A program made the translations under genes and the position numbers. From Brachyhypopomus gauderio (Eukaryota; Chordata; Actinopteri; Gymnotiformes; Hypopomidae), in contig NC_135225.1 of the NCBI RefSeq assembly GCF_052324685.1, forward strand, positions 6,809,259 through 6,873,258: 64,000 bases of DNA. The letters are read 5' to 3'. The notes below the pieces were generated by a model, which searched no databases, was not told where the DNA came from, and saw only the letters and a program-made list of their open reading frames with translations. This document shows positions 22,660-32,959 of this stretch, in pieces (position 1 is the first letter of the stretch; the number at the start of each line of letters is the position of its first letter).

Positions 22660-23700
22660 CCCATTTTGTTGCCCCTCCACCCCCCAGAACTTTTTTTTCC
22701 CCAAGAATCTACAGGTGTCCGATGAGAAGAGGCGCTCGGACGAGGGAGGGTTCTGACTTTGTGAGAGGTCACAGTCTTGTGCTCTTGGTCTCTTAAACAC
22801 TGAGGTCAGATTCCAGGCACGAAATGCACAGCAGTGTGACAAGTCATCTGTGTCACTAGTACACTGATTAACAGAACTCACTAACTCTTAGAGGTCAGAC
22901 GGAGGAACAGCCAGTGTTGCATTTGTGTGTGGGTTCTCCTTCTCATACTAGTACTTGAACACTTAAGGATAACTGGTAATTAAGCCAAACACATCATTTA
23001 ATTTTAGACCTCAAAGTCTGAGAACCGCTGCAAAGTGAGAGGCAGAGATCACTTTCTGATTTTGTCATTAACACCAGCAAAATAGCCAAAATGTATAACT
23101 TTACTCCTGATTAGGATGTCAACTGACCTCCGTCCCACTATGCCTGTCTAAAATAATCAAATAGAGAATAGAGTAAGCACTTCTGAAAAGCCACTTAATT
23201 CCTGACCCGAGACAGGAAGCGTGCCTATTTCCATGGGAACGCTCCCAAGAAGGCAGCCCGCCACACACGGGGGGGTGTTCGCTTCTTGACTTGGTTACAA
23301 CAAATGATATGTAGTCACCTTTTCATCTTTATACAATAAAAGAAGCCTAGTTTTACAGACACAGATTTGAGTTAAGCTACTGTTTATAGTGATCGTGGCT
23401 GTCTCAGATGAGCTGTGTTAACTGTACTAGGACTGCATCGCTTTATTGGTTGATTAGATTAAGGCTGAAAGAGAAAAAGTTGAGAAAAGACACTGCACTT
23501 CCCATGAAAGACTGCGATGCTTGTCTGGCCACTGTAGCACATCTGCAGGCCTACACACTGACTTCCGTTTACGTTCAAAGGCGAGGTAACAGCACAACCC
23601 ACAAGAAAGACTTCTTAACCCTTAGGAAATGTGGAAACATAGCCAAGCTTCTGTTTCAACATTTCCTAAAGCCTATATGTGAATAATGCAGCATCTGGTC
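22660..23700. other. Intergenic sequence, nothing recognised
   Basis: Unique AT-rich sequence without exon-like segments or known repeats. Confidence 0.45.
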
Positions 23701-23739
23701 TTCGTATATATTTGTTTTCTTTTTACTGAAAAAAAACAC

Positions 23740-24530
23740 ACTCCTCATCAAAGCATGATAAGTTCACGCAGCCTGATGAAAGGAGACCACACCACGGGCT
23801 CGTTTCCTGCACCGCTGCGCACACATCGAAACTTTTTCCCACACACAGATTCAAGGGTTAAATTGTCAAGGTCACCGAGCGACATTTCATCTTCAAACTC
23901 ACCAAAGTTAATAACGTCGGGCAGCATTCACCGGCTCAACGTGTTGGATAAAACTCTTATTTTGTAAACGGTCTTGGACGTCTTGAAGGCGGCGGTCAGT
24001 CCGCTACATCTTTGATGTTGACATCGCAACATTACCACCCCGACACTGTGGCTTGTGCGGTCGCTTTGAGCGTCGAGATCTTCCATTCTCCATCTGCACC
24101 TCGCAATGTTTCTTCGTCTTCAGCTTTTAATGGCCAAACTAAGCCACATCAACTTAAAAAAGGGTTCTTCTTGGTTTTCGACCGCAATTTTAAGGCATGT
24201 GCTCTGCTAATATAAACTAGAAGATACAGCGAGCTGTTGCAAGTGCGTAATTACATAACGATATGAATCTGTAGAGCTTTGTAAAAGTTGGTCTGGAAGG
24301 GTGGGGGCTCCTCGTCTCCTTCCTCGTCCGACTGCACAGAAGCTGTCATCCGCTCTGGACGATCTGTCAGTCTCGCCGTTTTCTATGTCGACCTCGGGCT
24401 TTAGTCCCGCCCCTTTTCTCTCATCGCGGGGAGATCTGACCAATGAGCTCACTCACCGCTCTCATCGCTTTTTCTCATCGCTTCAATCAACTGCCCTCCC
24501 TGACCCCCCGTTTCCCGCTCGGCTGTTTGT
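23740..24530 (-). promoter_or_regulatory. CpG-rich patch with CCAAT and GC boxes, possible minus-strand promoter
   Basis: CpG is dense for this AT-rich interval, especially at 24290-24530. Reading on the minus strand there is a CCAAT-type element in reverse orientation (complement of CCAAT at 24440-24444). A GC box (complement of CCCGCCCC, 24406-24413) lies about 30 bases downstream. A minus-strand ATG at 23927-23925 opens a frame of about 57 codons beginning MLPDVINFGEFEDEMSLGDL, with a donor-like GTGAGTTT after the eighth codon. No family was recognised. It may be a promoter and first exon of an unannotated transcript, or an old CpG-rich insertion. Confidence 0.3.
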
Positions 24531-25353
24531 CGAAATTGGTTATTGAATTATGTAAAAAAAAATTAAAAAAACAAAGGCAGCAGATAATTATATTGTAAAT
24601 TTTTTGAGTAAAACAAGACTGTTTAGAATATATTTTCGTCAACACCAAAATGACCGTGAGCAGGGTGTCACGGCTATACGTTTGTAAAGGACGTGTCAAG
24701 GAAAACATGTCATGACCTTAGAGACGAGAGCTGTGCTTACACGAAGAACAAGTCTGTTTTACCTGCCCTCATAACGAGTGTTGTATTTTGAACACAAACT
24801 GAACGAGAGGGCAAGGGACAGAGAGACTGGTTTGGGGATCTTAGTAGTTGCACATATCAGTTAAAACCACAGAGCAAGCTTGATGCTCTGTTGACACAAC
24901 AAGCACAAGCCTGTATTTCTACACTTGCATGGAGGTCAGTTCAGTGACTATTAACTTATGGTAGCCTTCAGTACTACATCACAATTATAAGACAACTGAT
25001 TACATTTTGTGGCAAAGCTTAATTGCTCGGATGATCAAACATGAACAGCGCAAACATAGAGGAAGCTAACTAGATAATGAATGACTTATTTTAATATATT
25101 TGCTCAAAATGCAACAAAAAGGTTTAAGCACATGTTGACTTAAGTATTTCACCAATGTTTAACTATAGTTTTAATGTATTATTATTACGTATAATGCTAG
25201 CCAACAATGAAAATGCAATTTCAGAACTGTAAATATAAAAAAAGTAAAGTAATTTCAAATTATGACATAATTCTGATTTGCAAATAGGATTTTATTTTTT
25301 ACATTTCCAGAATGCATACAAGATTCATTGTCACATCATACCAGTAAAAATAT

Positions 25354-25359
25354 TTTATT
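25354..25359 (-). terminator. asrgl1: Candidate asrgl1 polyadenylation signal
   Basis: AATAAA on the minus strand, about 460 bases after the asrgl1 stop codon. It would place a (CA)n tract (complement of 25778-25801) inside the 3' UTR. Confidence 0.45.
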
Positions 25360-25777
25360 CACAGATTACAAAGTAAAACAGGAAGAAAGTGCATACACAC
25401 AATCCAATTTCATTTCCTGATCACAGATGCTATTTATCTCCATCTAGTGGAGGACAAACATCATCAACAGTAGTAATGTGAGGAGTGTTCTACTAGTTAC
25501 TGGAAGTTGTACAGTGCATAACTGTTAGAATTAGAATACTTTTAAGACAAAATCACATTACATTTTACTTCTGAAGGACAATTAATACCTTAATTTGCCA
25601 GTTAGCTTGTAGTAATTCATGGTGTGTGTATGTACACCATGCATTATCTACTTGTTAATGTAAACTTTTGAAAATCATATAACAAAACCTGCCAGACGGC
25701 CTTTTCTGGAGTGGAAAAAAAAGGTCGAACTGTAGGACGATTCCTACTGCGTGTGCCGTGGGCCTGAGGTTGTTCGG

Positions 25778-25801
25778 TGTGTGTGTGTGTGTGTGTGTGT
25801 A
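25778..25801. repeat. (GT)n microsatellite in asrgl1 3' UTR
   Basis: About 12 GT units on the plus strand, immediately 3' of the asrgl1 stop. Confidence 0.93.
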
Positions 25802-25817
25802 TACACAGGCTTGGCTG

Positions 25818-26020
25818 CTACACGGGCTCGGTGAAGTCTTCCCCGTGGTACAGGCCGTAGTGGAGTTGGTCCTGTTGGGCTGCGGCCCATGACATCTGCA
25901 GACTGTTGAAGCGAGCTGCCCATTGCCCTGTGGGGTCCACGGTGATCACCCCACCCAGACCGCTCACCCTCTCCTTCATGTAGGCCAGGCCCATGTCACT
26001 CGCCTCCTTGGGGCCTTTTC
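25818..26020 (-). CDS. asrgl1: asrgl1 coding exon 6 (terminal)
   Basis: Residues 240-306, [20 protein letters not shown] through HGEDFTEPV, then TAG at 25820-25818. The acceptor is GCTTTCCAG. Confidence 0.95.
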
Positions 26021-29000
26021 CTGGAAAGCAGTTGTTCTGTTCTTAGCACAACTGTTGTGATATAAATACAAGTCAACCACCCACCCTTATCAACACAAGC
26101 TAATCTTGTAGCGCATATGGAGACATGCAGAATCTCCCGCTTCCCTGCTCTCTCTCTCTCTCTCTCCCACACACACACACACACACAATTACTGTATATC
26201 CCCTCATCTTACACATCCTGCTTGACTTTTGCTTCATTTGACCAGCACCAGGACAATGATTCACTGTGCTGGTTCTTTAATCCCTGCCTCTACAGGTCGG
26301 CATGTAGATCCACGTGTAAATCCCTGTTTGTACCGTGGCAAAAGCAGGAGGTTTCTGTGAGCAGCACTCCCTCCAAAGTCTAATGTAGTCTATTTAGGTT
26401 TTTCTTGCATTTAAACAAAACTTTTTGAGAATCAATACTTCATCATATGAGTAATAATATTATATGAAAGAACAGCATCACTATAAAAGCTAAAAAGCTC
26501 TCTCTTTCTCTATCTCTCTCTCTTTGTGGCATCATCTTAATGTTTGCCTGTAGACCACCTTTACTGTGGTCATTTCAAACGAGTCTGACTGACTATGGTG
26601 TTCTCAAGCTAAGCCTGTTGACCTGGTCAGCGGTCACACTGTACCTTGCTCCATGTGGAAGAGAATGAGTCTGGGCAGAGTGACCTTCATGATGGTTTCT
26701 CCATGACCCGTGGGAGACACTGCCCCAATCTGGTTATCTGCATAGCCTCCACAGCCTAACACACAGGAGAGTGAATGGTCAGATAAACCCTCCCAATGGA
26801 GACAAAGGTAGTCACCAAAAAGCTATTTTTGTTTTGTTTGTTAAAGTCGGCTGTACAATACACTGCATTAACTGTGAAACCAAATATACACAGTTAAGTA
26901 TTAACTTAGTTGTCTACTTAAAAGCTGAACATTAGAGACACTCTTGCCTGTCCAAAGGTAAAAGATCAGTTGCAATCACAACCACTGCATCACAACATCC
27001 GACATCAATCCATTCATTCACACACATTCTCTTCCTTTGCTTTCTCAAACCGTCTCTCTGGAGTTCCAAAACCACACGAGGGAAGGCTCCTCAAACTCAC
27101 CAATGCAAGGCGTGTCTCCCACACGCCCCTCCATTTTGTTGATCATGCCTCCTGTGGAGGTGGCACAGGCCACGTTCCCCTCCTTGTCCACAGCTACTGC
27201 GCCCACCGTGCCCATCTCGCCCCTGCAGGACACACCCTCCTGTAACAAACATTCTGATAGCAGTGCTCACTCCTGAGTAAAGTCATTTTCACTGAAGTCA
27301 CCAACACTTTCATTCCAAACACCTTTTTGGATGTTAATACCTTGGGTCATCCCCAAAGCTATACTGTCCTAGCTGTTTGTTTTGAGCAATCACACTTCTC
27401 TACTGAGCATCCTTTTGTTACACTCAAAACACACTTGCACAAAACACACCATTTTAGTGAAGCAGCCACAAAATATACCCGGGATACAGTATTGTCCTGA
27501 ACTACTGACCTTCAAAGTATCCGACATCATTATATAGGCAGTCCAGCTGCACACCAATGGTTTACACACCATGTGTATTGTGTCTGCAGTAAAACGAGCT
27601 CTCACATCTGGCACTTCACAGGGTTGGCGTCTGGGTTCAGATTCTTCTTCCAGCGCATCGTGGCGTAGTCCGTGATCAGTGACTCTTCGGGCACCTCAGG
27701 GACACCCATGGCCCTGGCAAACTTGGAGGCCCCCTCAGCTGTCAAACATAAGTGGCTCGTCTGCACAGCAAAGTTAAAAAGTAACCACGTTAGCACGTTG
27801 TGCTAAAGCAAAAAAAATAAATAAAAAATAAAAAATAAAAAACCATTCAATGGCAGCGGTGCCTTTTCATGACCCCTGTAGCCACTTCCACCAGAATTCC
27901 TCACATTTTCACATTCATTGTGTCACACAAAAACACACTATACTATTACTGTGTGTTTCCTCAGCATGTTCTTAGCTACATGATTTTGCCTCAAAAACTT
28001 GAAGCTCAGGCCAGACTTTTAAAAAATCACCTTAGCGACATGTTTTGAGACATGTTCTACTGCTGTCCCAATATGCCTCTATTATACAGTCCACTCCGCA
28101 ATTAGTCACACCCTTGATAAAGATCAAAGGAGCAAAACCGATGTGTATAAAATAACGAGCACAGCTAATTAGATACATGTCAAACTCTGTAGGAGGCTAC
28201 TTGGTGAAACCGCTTCTTTCACGGAAAACCGCAATAAAGATTTTCCTTAAACGTTTAATGAGGCTGGAAAACAGAACAGGATTTGTCGTAAACCTTCTTC
28301 CATTCAAAACGTCTCCTGAATTTCTGGCATCCTAAGGCCTGCTCTTAAGGACAACCCTTTTATACATTCAGGCCATATCTTTCATTGGGGCAACGTCCAG
28401 AGACTAAATTGGCTATTGCAAAATGTTTCTAATGCCAATGTCATTCAGTTTATGTTTCATCTCACAATGATTTTAATAAATCTTTTAATCTCTTAAATGC
28501 TGATTCCTAATCTGCCTCATGAACATCCATGCCCAGTACAAACTCTAACCTGATTCTTTATGTTCTACACCTGCAATGTGCTCATATGAAACTTCTAAAC
28601 TTCTAACTCTACTTTTAATTTTTGGTTTCCTTCATAGTTTCTTCCTTGTCAATTTTGCCCTTGACTTTGGGGGGGTTTGGACTCAGACTTTCAACTGCAC
28701 AAAGTACTTTTTAAATAGAACTGACACGACTACCAATTAAATTCATTAAAGAACTTCAAGTGATTCAACTGGTTTGTGGTTATTGCAAACCAATTTTTTT
28801 AGCAAATGAATTTAAATTAGTGGTGGGCCGTTAACGGCGTTAGTTAATTTGATACTCTTATCGGGCGATATAAAAATGATCGCCGTTAATCTATTCTTAA
28901 AGTTGGGTTGGGAACTGGGTCAAAATGGGTAAGCAAACTATGATGACTTTCAACTTGATAGTTTAGCTCGGCTGTATTCCTAACCAAATTGCACAGTAGG

Positions 29001-32000
29001 GGCGAGAACGAGTGAATTACAAATCGTACGTGTGTTTACATGGATACGGTTTGCTTCATGGAAAATTCATTTTTAGGAACGGGAGCGGAGCTCGGAGCGG
29101 TCGTTTTCTGCATGGTCCTAGTGCTACATTCGTCACTATTTAAATATTTCTTTTTAACCGTTAAAACTGCAGAGGACCAAAACCGGCTTTTGAAAAAGTC
29201 CCCCCCAAATTACATCCGTGAGGTTAAATGTACTAAATGTTAGCTTACATTTCAAATATCATGTTTAGCTGAATAAACATGTTATCAACCCCTTTTAATG
29301 TACAGTATGTAGGCTTACAAATTCATGTTTAACTGAATAAACGAGTAGCCTACATTTTATTGAGCATGCTTTTTTCCTCAAATATCAAAGTAGAACATTG
29401 ATGCATTTTGGAAACAGGAGATGAGCCCCTGGTCTAATGCACCCTCTGTATTAAGAAACCCTATCTCAAAAACTGACTTTTAGTCATTACTTGTGTGACG
29501 GGCAGGGTGAGCAACTCAAAAAGGAAGCGATCACGCCAAGTCTCAGGGAAAGAGGATGGTTTAATAGAAAGTGTGCAAACCAAAAACCCGTGCATTGTTC
29601 CAAATGAAGGAAATAATAACCAGCAGTCAACTGGTACAAAGACAAGACGTATATAGACGAACAAACGACCCTCAGGTGAGACGGATCACGGGTCCCGCCC
29701 ACCTGAGGGACGAACATCACGTGACCAAAAACAGGACCGCTGCCGCTGTAACCGGGGGCGACCGGTAGGGTGCCCCCCCACAACGTGACAGACCCCCCCA
29801 CCAAAGCCGCACTCCCCTCCGGATGTGCGGCTTACAGCGGCAGCACACAAAACACAACAAAGGGGCGGGAGGGCGGGGACAAGACAGGGACCCGTTCCCT
29901 GCCGTCCTGAGCTGAAACACAAAACACATAAGCTCCTCGTCACAGGACGCAGACAAGGCAGGGACCCGTTCCCTGCAGTCCTGGAGCTGAAAACATAAAA
30001 CACATAGGTTAGCTCGCCTCCTGGGCGGGACCCTGGACCGACCGGGCCGTCAACAAGACGATAACCACGCCCCGGTCGGTCACAGGGCCCTCGCGTCCTA
30101 ACCGGCCTTAGGCCGCTTAAGCCCCACCGCTGTGTGTGGACCGGGAGCACATGGCCCAACACACGTCATAGGTGTGGATGTGTGCAGGCCGCCACACTGG
30201 GGTGCGGCCACGGCTTCCACCAACACCTCCCGAACCTACCTCCTCGCTCGGAGCTGACCCCTGCCCTTTCGCTAGGGGTCACCCCAGACTCCTGGGGAGT
30301 GAACCCCTCCCGGGGACCCTCATCTCAAGGTGGACTCCTCCACCCAACCCAGGAGCACCAGAGACCAGGGCCCTGGCAATCCGCATCAGGGACACGCTGG
30401 TCACCCCGAGCTTGAAGGGGAGGGTCTCCTCCTGGAGACCCCACTAGGTCCGGGAGTGCCGCAGTCCACCACCAGGAGCGACCTGCAACACATCACACAC
30501 ACACACACACACACACAGACGACACATAACACGCACTGCCCTGACCTTTGCACCCCCTTATACCCAGGGGGGAGGGGACCCCTTCTTGGCATGAGGAGAC
30601 ACCCTGTCCATACACCCCAGGCATCCTCAGCCTACAAAGGGGTACAGGGGCTCCTCCCTGCTCAGGGGTCCCTCCCAAAGGCCAGTTTTCCCTAGGGAGC
30701 AGCGCCTTCTGAGCCACATGCTGTGGCTCAGGAACCCCATAGCTCCCCCCCAAAAACATATTTAGGGGGGGCCCCTCTGGGGAATAACAAAACAAAAAAC
30801 ACAGACAACATACAACATACACGCACCCAGGACATCCAGTGGCACAGGACCTCTAATGGGCCCCTCCCCACACACAGTGAAGAGGGGTGCAAGAGAGGAA
30901 TTACATAAAACAAAGCACGCTACACGCTAGGACAAAACGAACACGCAAAGACGGAACACAAACAAACGGACAGGACCCACCGACGCGCGCGCTCTGTGGA
31001 GCGCGAAGCGCCCACTCCTGCTCTCTCTCTCTCACCGTTTTCACCACGGGATCCGCAGATCTTTGGAGAGAGAGAGCTCTGCGCGAGCGGCTTGCGCGCC
31101 ACGCCCACAGCGACGCGTCTCTCTGCCTCGCAGTCGCTCACCCCCGTCACCGCGGGATATCGGGTGAGCGAGGCGAAAGGAGCAGAGAGATTCACATCTC
31201 ACGCGTTCTAGCGTGCAGCACGCATCGGTGGACCCGTCTACATTCACACACAAACACCACCAGCGAAACACACACCACGGCACACACACACTCGCTCACG
31301 TCCGCGTCGTTATTAAAACACAACACAACGTACATACACACACACACATATAGACGATAACGGACAACGGACGTGCGCAATGTGAGGCACCGGTAGTTTC
31401 GCTGGGCGAGAGCGGAGTCTACCGGTCCCCAGCTCTAGTCACCGCCGTGTGATTTTACGGGTTTAAACACAAACAACATTTAAACACGGCGGGACGAGTG
31501 GGGACAGACTCAACACACTCTCAGACAATACACGACAAACACACAGCACGTAGACAAACACTTACCACGAGACATGACCACGAACGAAGGAGAAAGTAAG
31601 AGAGACTGGCGGCTTCCGAAAGGTGGCTGGTTATTCTGTGACGGGCAGGGTGAGCAACTCAAAAAGGAAGCGATCACGCCAAGTCTCAGGGAAAGAGGAT
31701 GGTTTAATAGAAAGTGTGCAAACCAAAAACCCGTGCATTGTTCCAAATGAAGGAAATAATAACCAGCAGTCAACTGGTACAAAGACAAGACGTATATAGA
31801 CGAACAAACGACCCTCAGGTGAGACGGATCACGGGTCCCGCCCACCTGAGGGACGAACATCACGTGACCAAAAACAGGACCGCTGCCGCTGTAACCGGGG
31901 GCGACCGGTAGGGTGCCCCCCCACAACGTGACAACTTGGGTAGCAAGTAATTTTAATATAGATTAATCTAGATTAATCTAGATTAATTTCAAGATTTCAG

Positions 32001-32936
32001 TGAGATTAATCTAGATTAAAAAAATTAATCTATGCCCACCCCTAATTTAAATCTTTCCATCCATTCCAAATCTTCAGTTCCCCAACTGTTAGTATTTTCT
32101 GAACATTTTTACCTTTTAAACTATTCTCCTCCTTAGTGCATATACAGGAAGAACTGCTTGAACCTGTTCTGTTGTATTTTAATAACATTTATATCTTCAT
32201 TATAGCACTCAGAGAAATAAGTTGTACATTGTATATTTATGAACACCTGCAATATTTTCTTCACAGTCCCTTTGCTTGTTCAAAAATCTATTCTATAACT
32301 TTTTGGAGGGTGTTAATCATTGGATGCCCTGTCTGTAATTAAAAATACAGTTAACTGACATTAGACACATCAAAAGATCCCACTGGTTAAATAAACAAAT
32401 TGTAATCCACACCCTATCTAACTAGACATTAGGTATTAGATATTAGAACATTAGATATTAGGAAGGAGAATTGGCATTAGATTTGAACTCTTACAAGTGT
32501 ACCTTCTCCATGACAAGGCGTGCCAGCTGGATCGGGTTGGCCACTCTCCTGACGGCAGACACAGCCCCGCTGCCCAGAGTGCGTCCATCCATGACCAGAG
32601 CATCCATCTCCACTTCTCCTTTCACGTTCAACACTGACCCTCGACCTGAGCAACTCACATGCAAACACTCGATTAGCCATTTGTATCTCACAATAACTGG
32701 CTTTCTTTCTGGTGGTCCTAAGCAGACAACTCGGATATTATTATACTACCTGCATTATATGCTGGGTTGTTCTCCAAAATGGTGACTGCCTCTACCACAG
32801 CATCCATGGCACTGCCTCCTGACCGCAGGATGACATAAGCCCCCTTCGTGGCCTCCTTCACCCCAACACAGGAGATCTCAGCCCGGTCCTTTGGGACATG
32901 ACCTGCGCCACCATGGACCACCACAACAGGCAACAT
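25818..32936 (-). CDS. asrgl1: Isoaspartyl peptidase / L-asparaginase (whole gene, 6 coding exons)
   Basis: Minus-strand coding exons are 32936-32750, 32645-32503, 27760-27606, 27222-27101, 26755-26645 and 26020-25818. All introns are GT-AG and the phases join to 306 residues (human about 308). The family is an N-terminal nucleophile hydrolase that cleaves isoaspartyl dipeptides and L-asparagine after self-cleavage before a Thr. Visible here are VVVVHGGAG (residues 4-12), the self-cleavage and catalytic motif GTVGAVAVD with Thr167, [28 protein letters not shown] and TGHGE. The linker before Thr167 differs from mammals, as expected for this exposed loop. The start ATG lies 22 bases inside an exon with acceptor CCTAG at 32960-32959, so a non-coding first exon must lie further upstream. 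Intron 2 (27761-32502) contains nested transposons. The gene converges with ogfrl1. Confidence 0.96.
26142..26188. repeat. (CT)n-(CA)n compound microsatellite
   Basis: Short CT run followed by a CA run in asrgl1 intron 5. Confidence 0.9.
26645..26755 (-). CDS. asrgl1: asrgl1 coding exon 5
   Basis: Residues 203-240: [20 protein letters not shown] through [13 protein letters not shown] is a conserved substrate-binding motif. The donor is GTACAG. Confidence 0.95.
27101..27222 (-). CDS. asrgl1: asrgl1 coding exon 4 (catalytic Thr)
   Basis: Residues 162-203. It carries the Gly166-Thr167 self-cleavage site in [14 protein letters not shown] and the substrate-site block [19 protein letters not shown]. 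The acceptor CCTGCAG at 27224-27223 is chosen because it keeps phase. A second AG about 20 bases upstream (27244-27243, after TTGTTACAG) would add residues. Confidence 0.93.
27606..27760 (-). CDS. asrgl1: asrgl1 coding exon 3
   Basis: Residues 111-162: [20 protein letters not shown] followed by the variable linker ending NPVKCQ. The acceptor is GCTGTGCAG and the donor GTGAGAG. Confidence 0.94.
28085..28250. repeat. Possible decayed Tc1/mariner terminus
   Basis: TATACAGTCCACTCCGCAAT followed by CACCCTTGATAAAGAT resembles the end of fish Tc1-type elements that begin CAGTGCCCTCC, with a TA in front. The rest of the element is not recognisable and no partner end was found. It lies in asrgl1 intron 2, just outside the hAT element. 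Confidence 0.35.
28810..28817. repeat. hAT target-site duplication, left
   Basis: ATTTAAAT, identical to 32045-32052, giving the 8-bp duplication typical of hAT insertion. Confidence 0.9.
29494..29790 (-). repeat. LTR copy (minus-strand 3' LTR)
   Basis: 297 bp, identical by eye to 31637-31933. It contains the inverted pair CCTCAGGTG and CACCTGAGG about 22 bases apart (E-box-type palindrome) and a CACGTG. Confidence 0.93.
29791..31636. other. Interior of the LTR element
   Basis: GC-rich and CpG-rich. It contains a partial tandem duplication at about 29876-30010 (two copies of GGGACCCGTTCCCTGC, each itself palindromic), a (CA)n tract at about 30496-30517, and GA/CT-rich patches. Open frames exist in several phases, but none resembles a retroelement protein. 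Confidence 0.75.
31637..31933 (-). repeat. LTR copy (minus-strand 5' LTR)
   Basis: 297 bp, partner of 29494-29790. It starts TGTGACGGGCAGGG and ends CAACGTGACA on the plus strand. Confidence 0.93.
32045..32052. repeat. hAT target-site duplication, right
   Basis: ATTTAAAT, partner of 28810-28817. Confidence 0.9.
32503..32645 (-). CDS. asrgl1: asrgl1 coding exon 2
   Basis: Residues 63-110: [20 protein letters not shown] and [13 protein letters not shown]. The acceptor is TTGCTCAG and the donor GTACAC. Confidence 0.95.
32750..32936 (-). CDS. asrgl1: asrgl1 coding exon 1
   Basis: Residues 1-62 plus one base, starting [12 protein letters not shown] and including [20 protein letters not shown]. 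The exon extends 22 bases 5' of the ATG as UTR to 32958. The donor is GTAGTA. Confidence 0.95.
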
Positions 32937-32959
32937 TGGAATCGATGTCAGTGAATACC

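Larger units (their letters stand above)
29494..31933 (-). mobile_element. Non-autonomous LTR element (TRIM/LARD-like), 2440 bp, identical LTRs
   Basis: Direct repeats of 297 bp (29494-29790 and 31637-31933) run from TGTGACGG to ACGTGACA. They are flanked by the 5-bp duplication ACTTG (29489-29493 and 31934-31938). I see no difference between the two LTRs, so the insertion is recent. On the minus strand the LTR has TATATA in GTCTATATACGTC, followed about 100 bases later by ATTAAA. A G-rich tract (GGTGGGGGGGTC) precedes the minus-strand 3' LTR, so the element probably reads on the minus strand. I found no canonical TGG primer-binding site. The 1846-bp interior is GC-rich and shows no gag, protease, RT or integrase motif. 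Confidence 0.9.
28818..32044. mobile_element. Non-autonomous hAT element, split by an LTR element
   Basis: The ends are short inverted repeats: TAGTGGTGGGC on the left, and the complement of the right end reads TAGGGGTGGGC. They are flanked by perfect ATTTAAAT duplications. Without the inserted LTR element it is about 780 bp (28818-29493 plus 31939-32044). The right end carries repeated GATTAATCTA motifs. No transposase domain is visible, so it would need a transposase supplied elsewhere. It lies in asrgl1 intron 2. Confidence 0.88.

Noticed and set aside
29686..30162. 158-codon minus-strand frame in the LTR element
   Set aside because: It spans the LTR boundary and GC-rich interior with no gag or pol motif. 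It is most likely chance in high-GC sequence.
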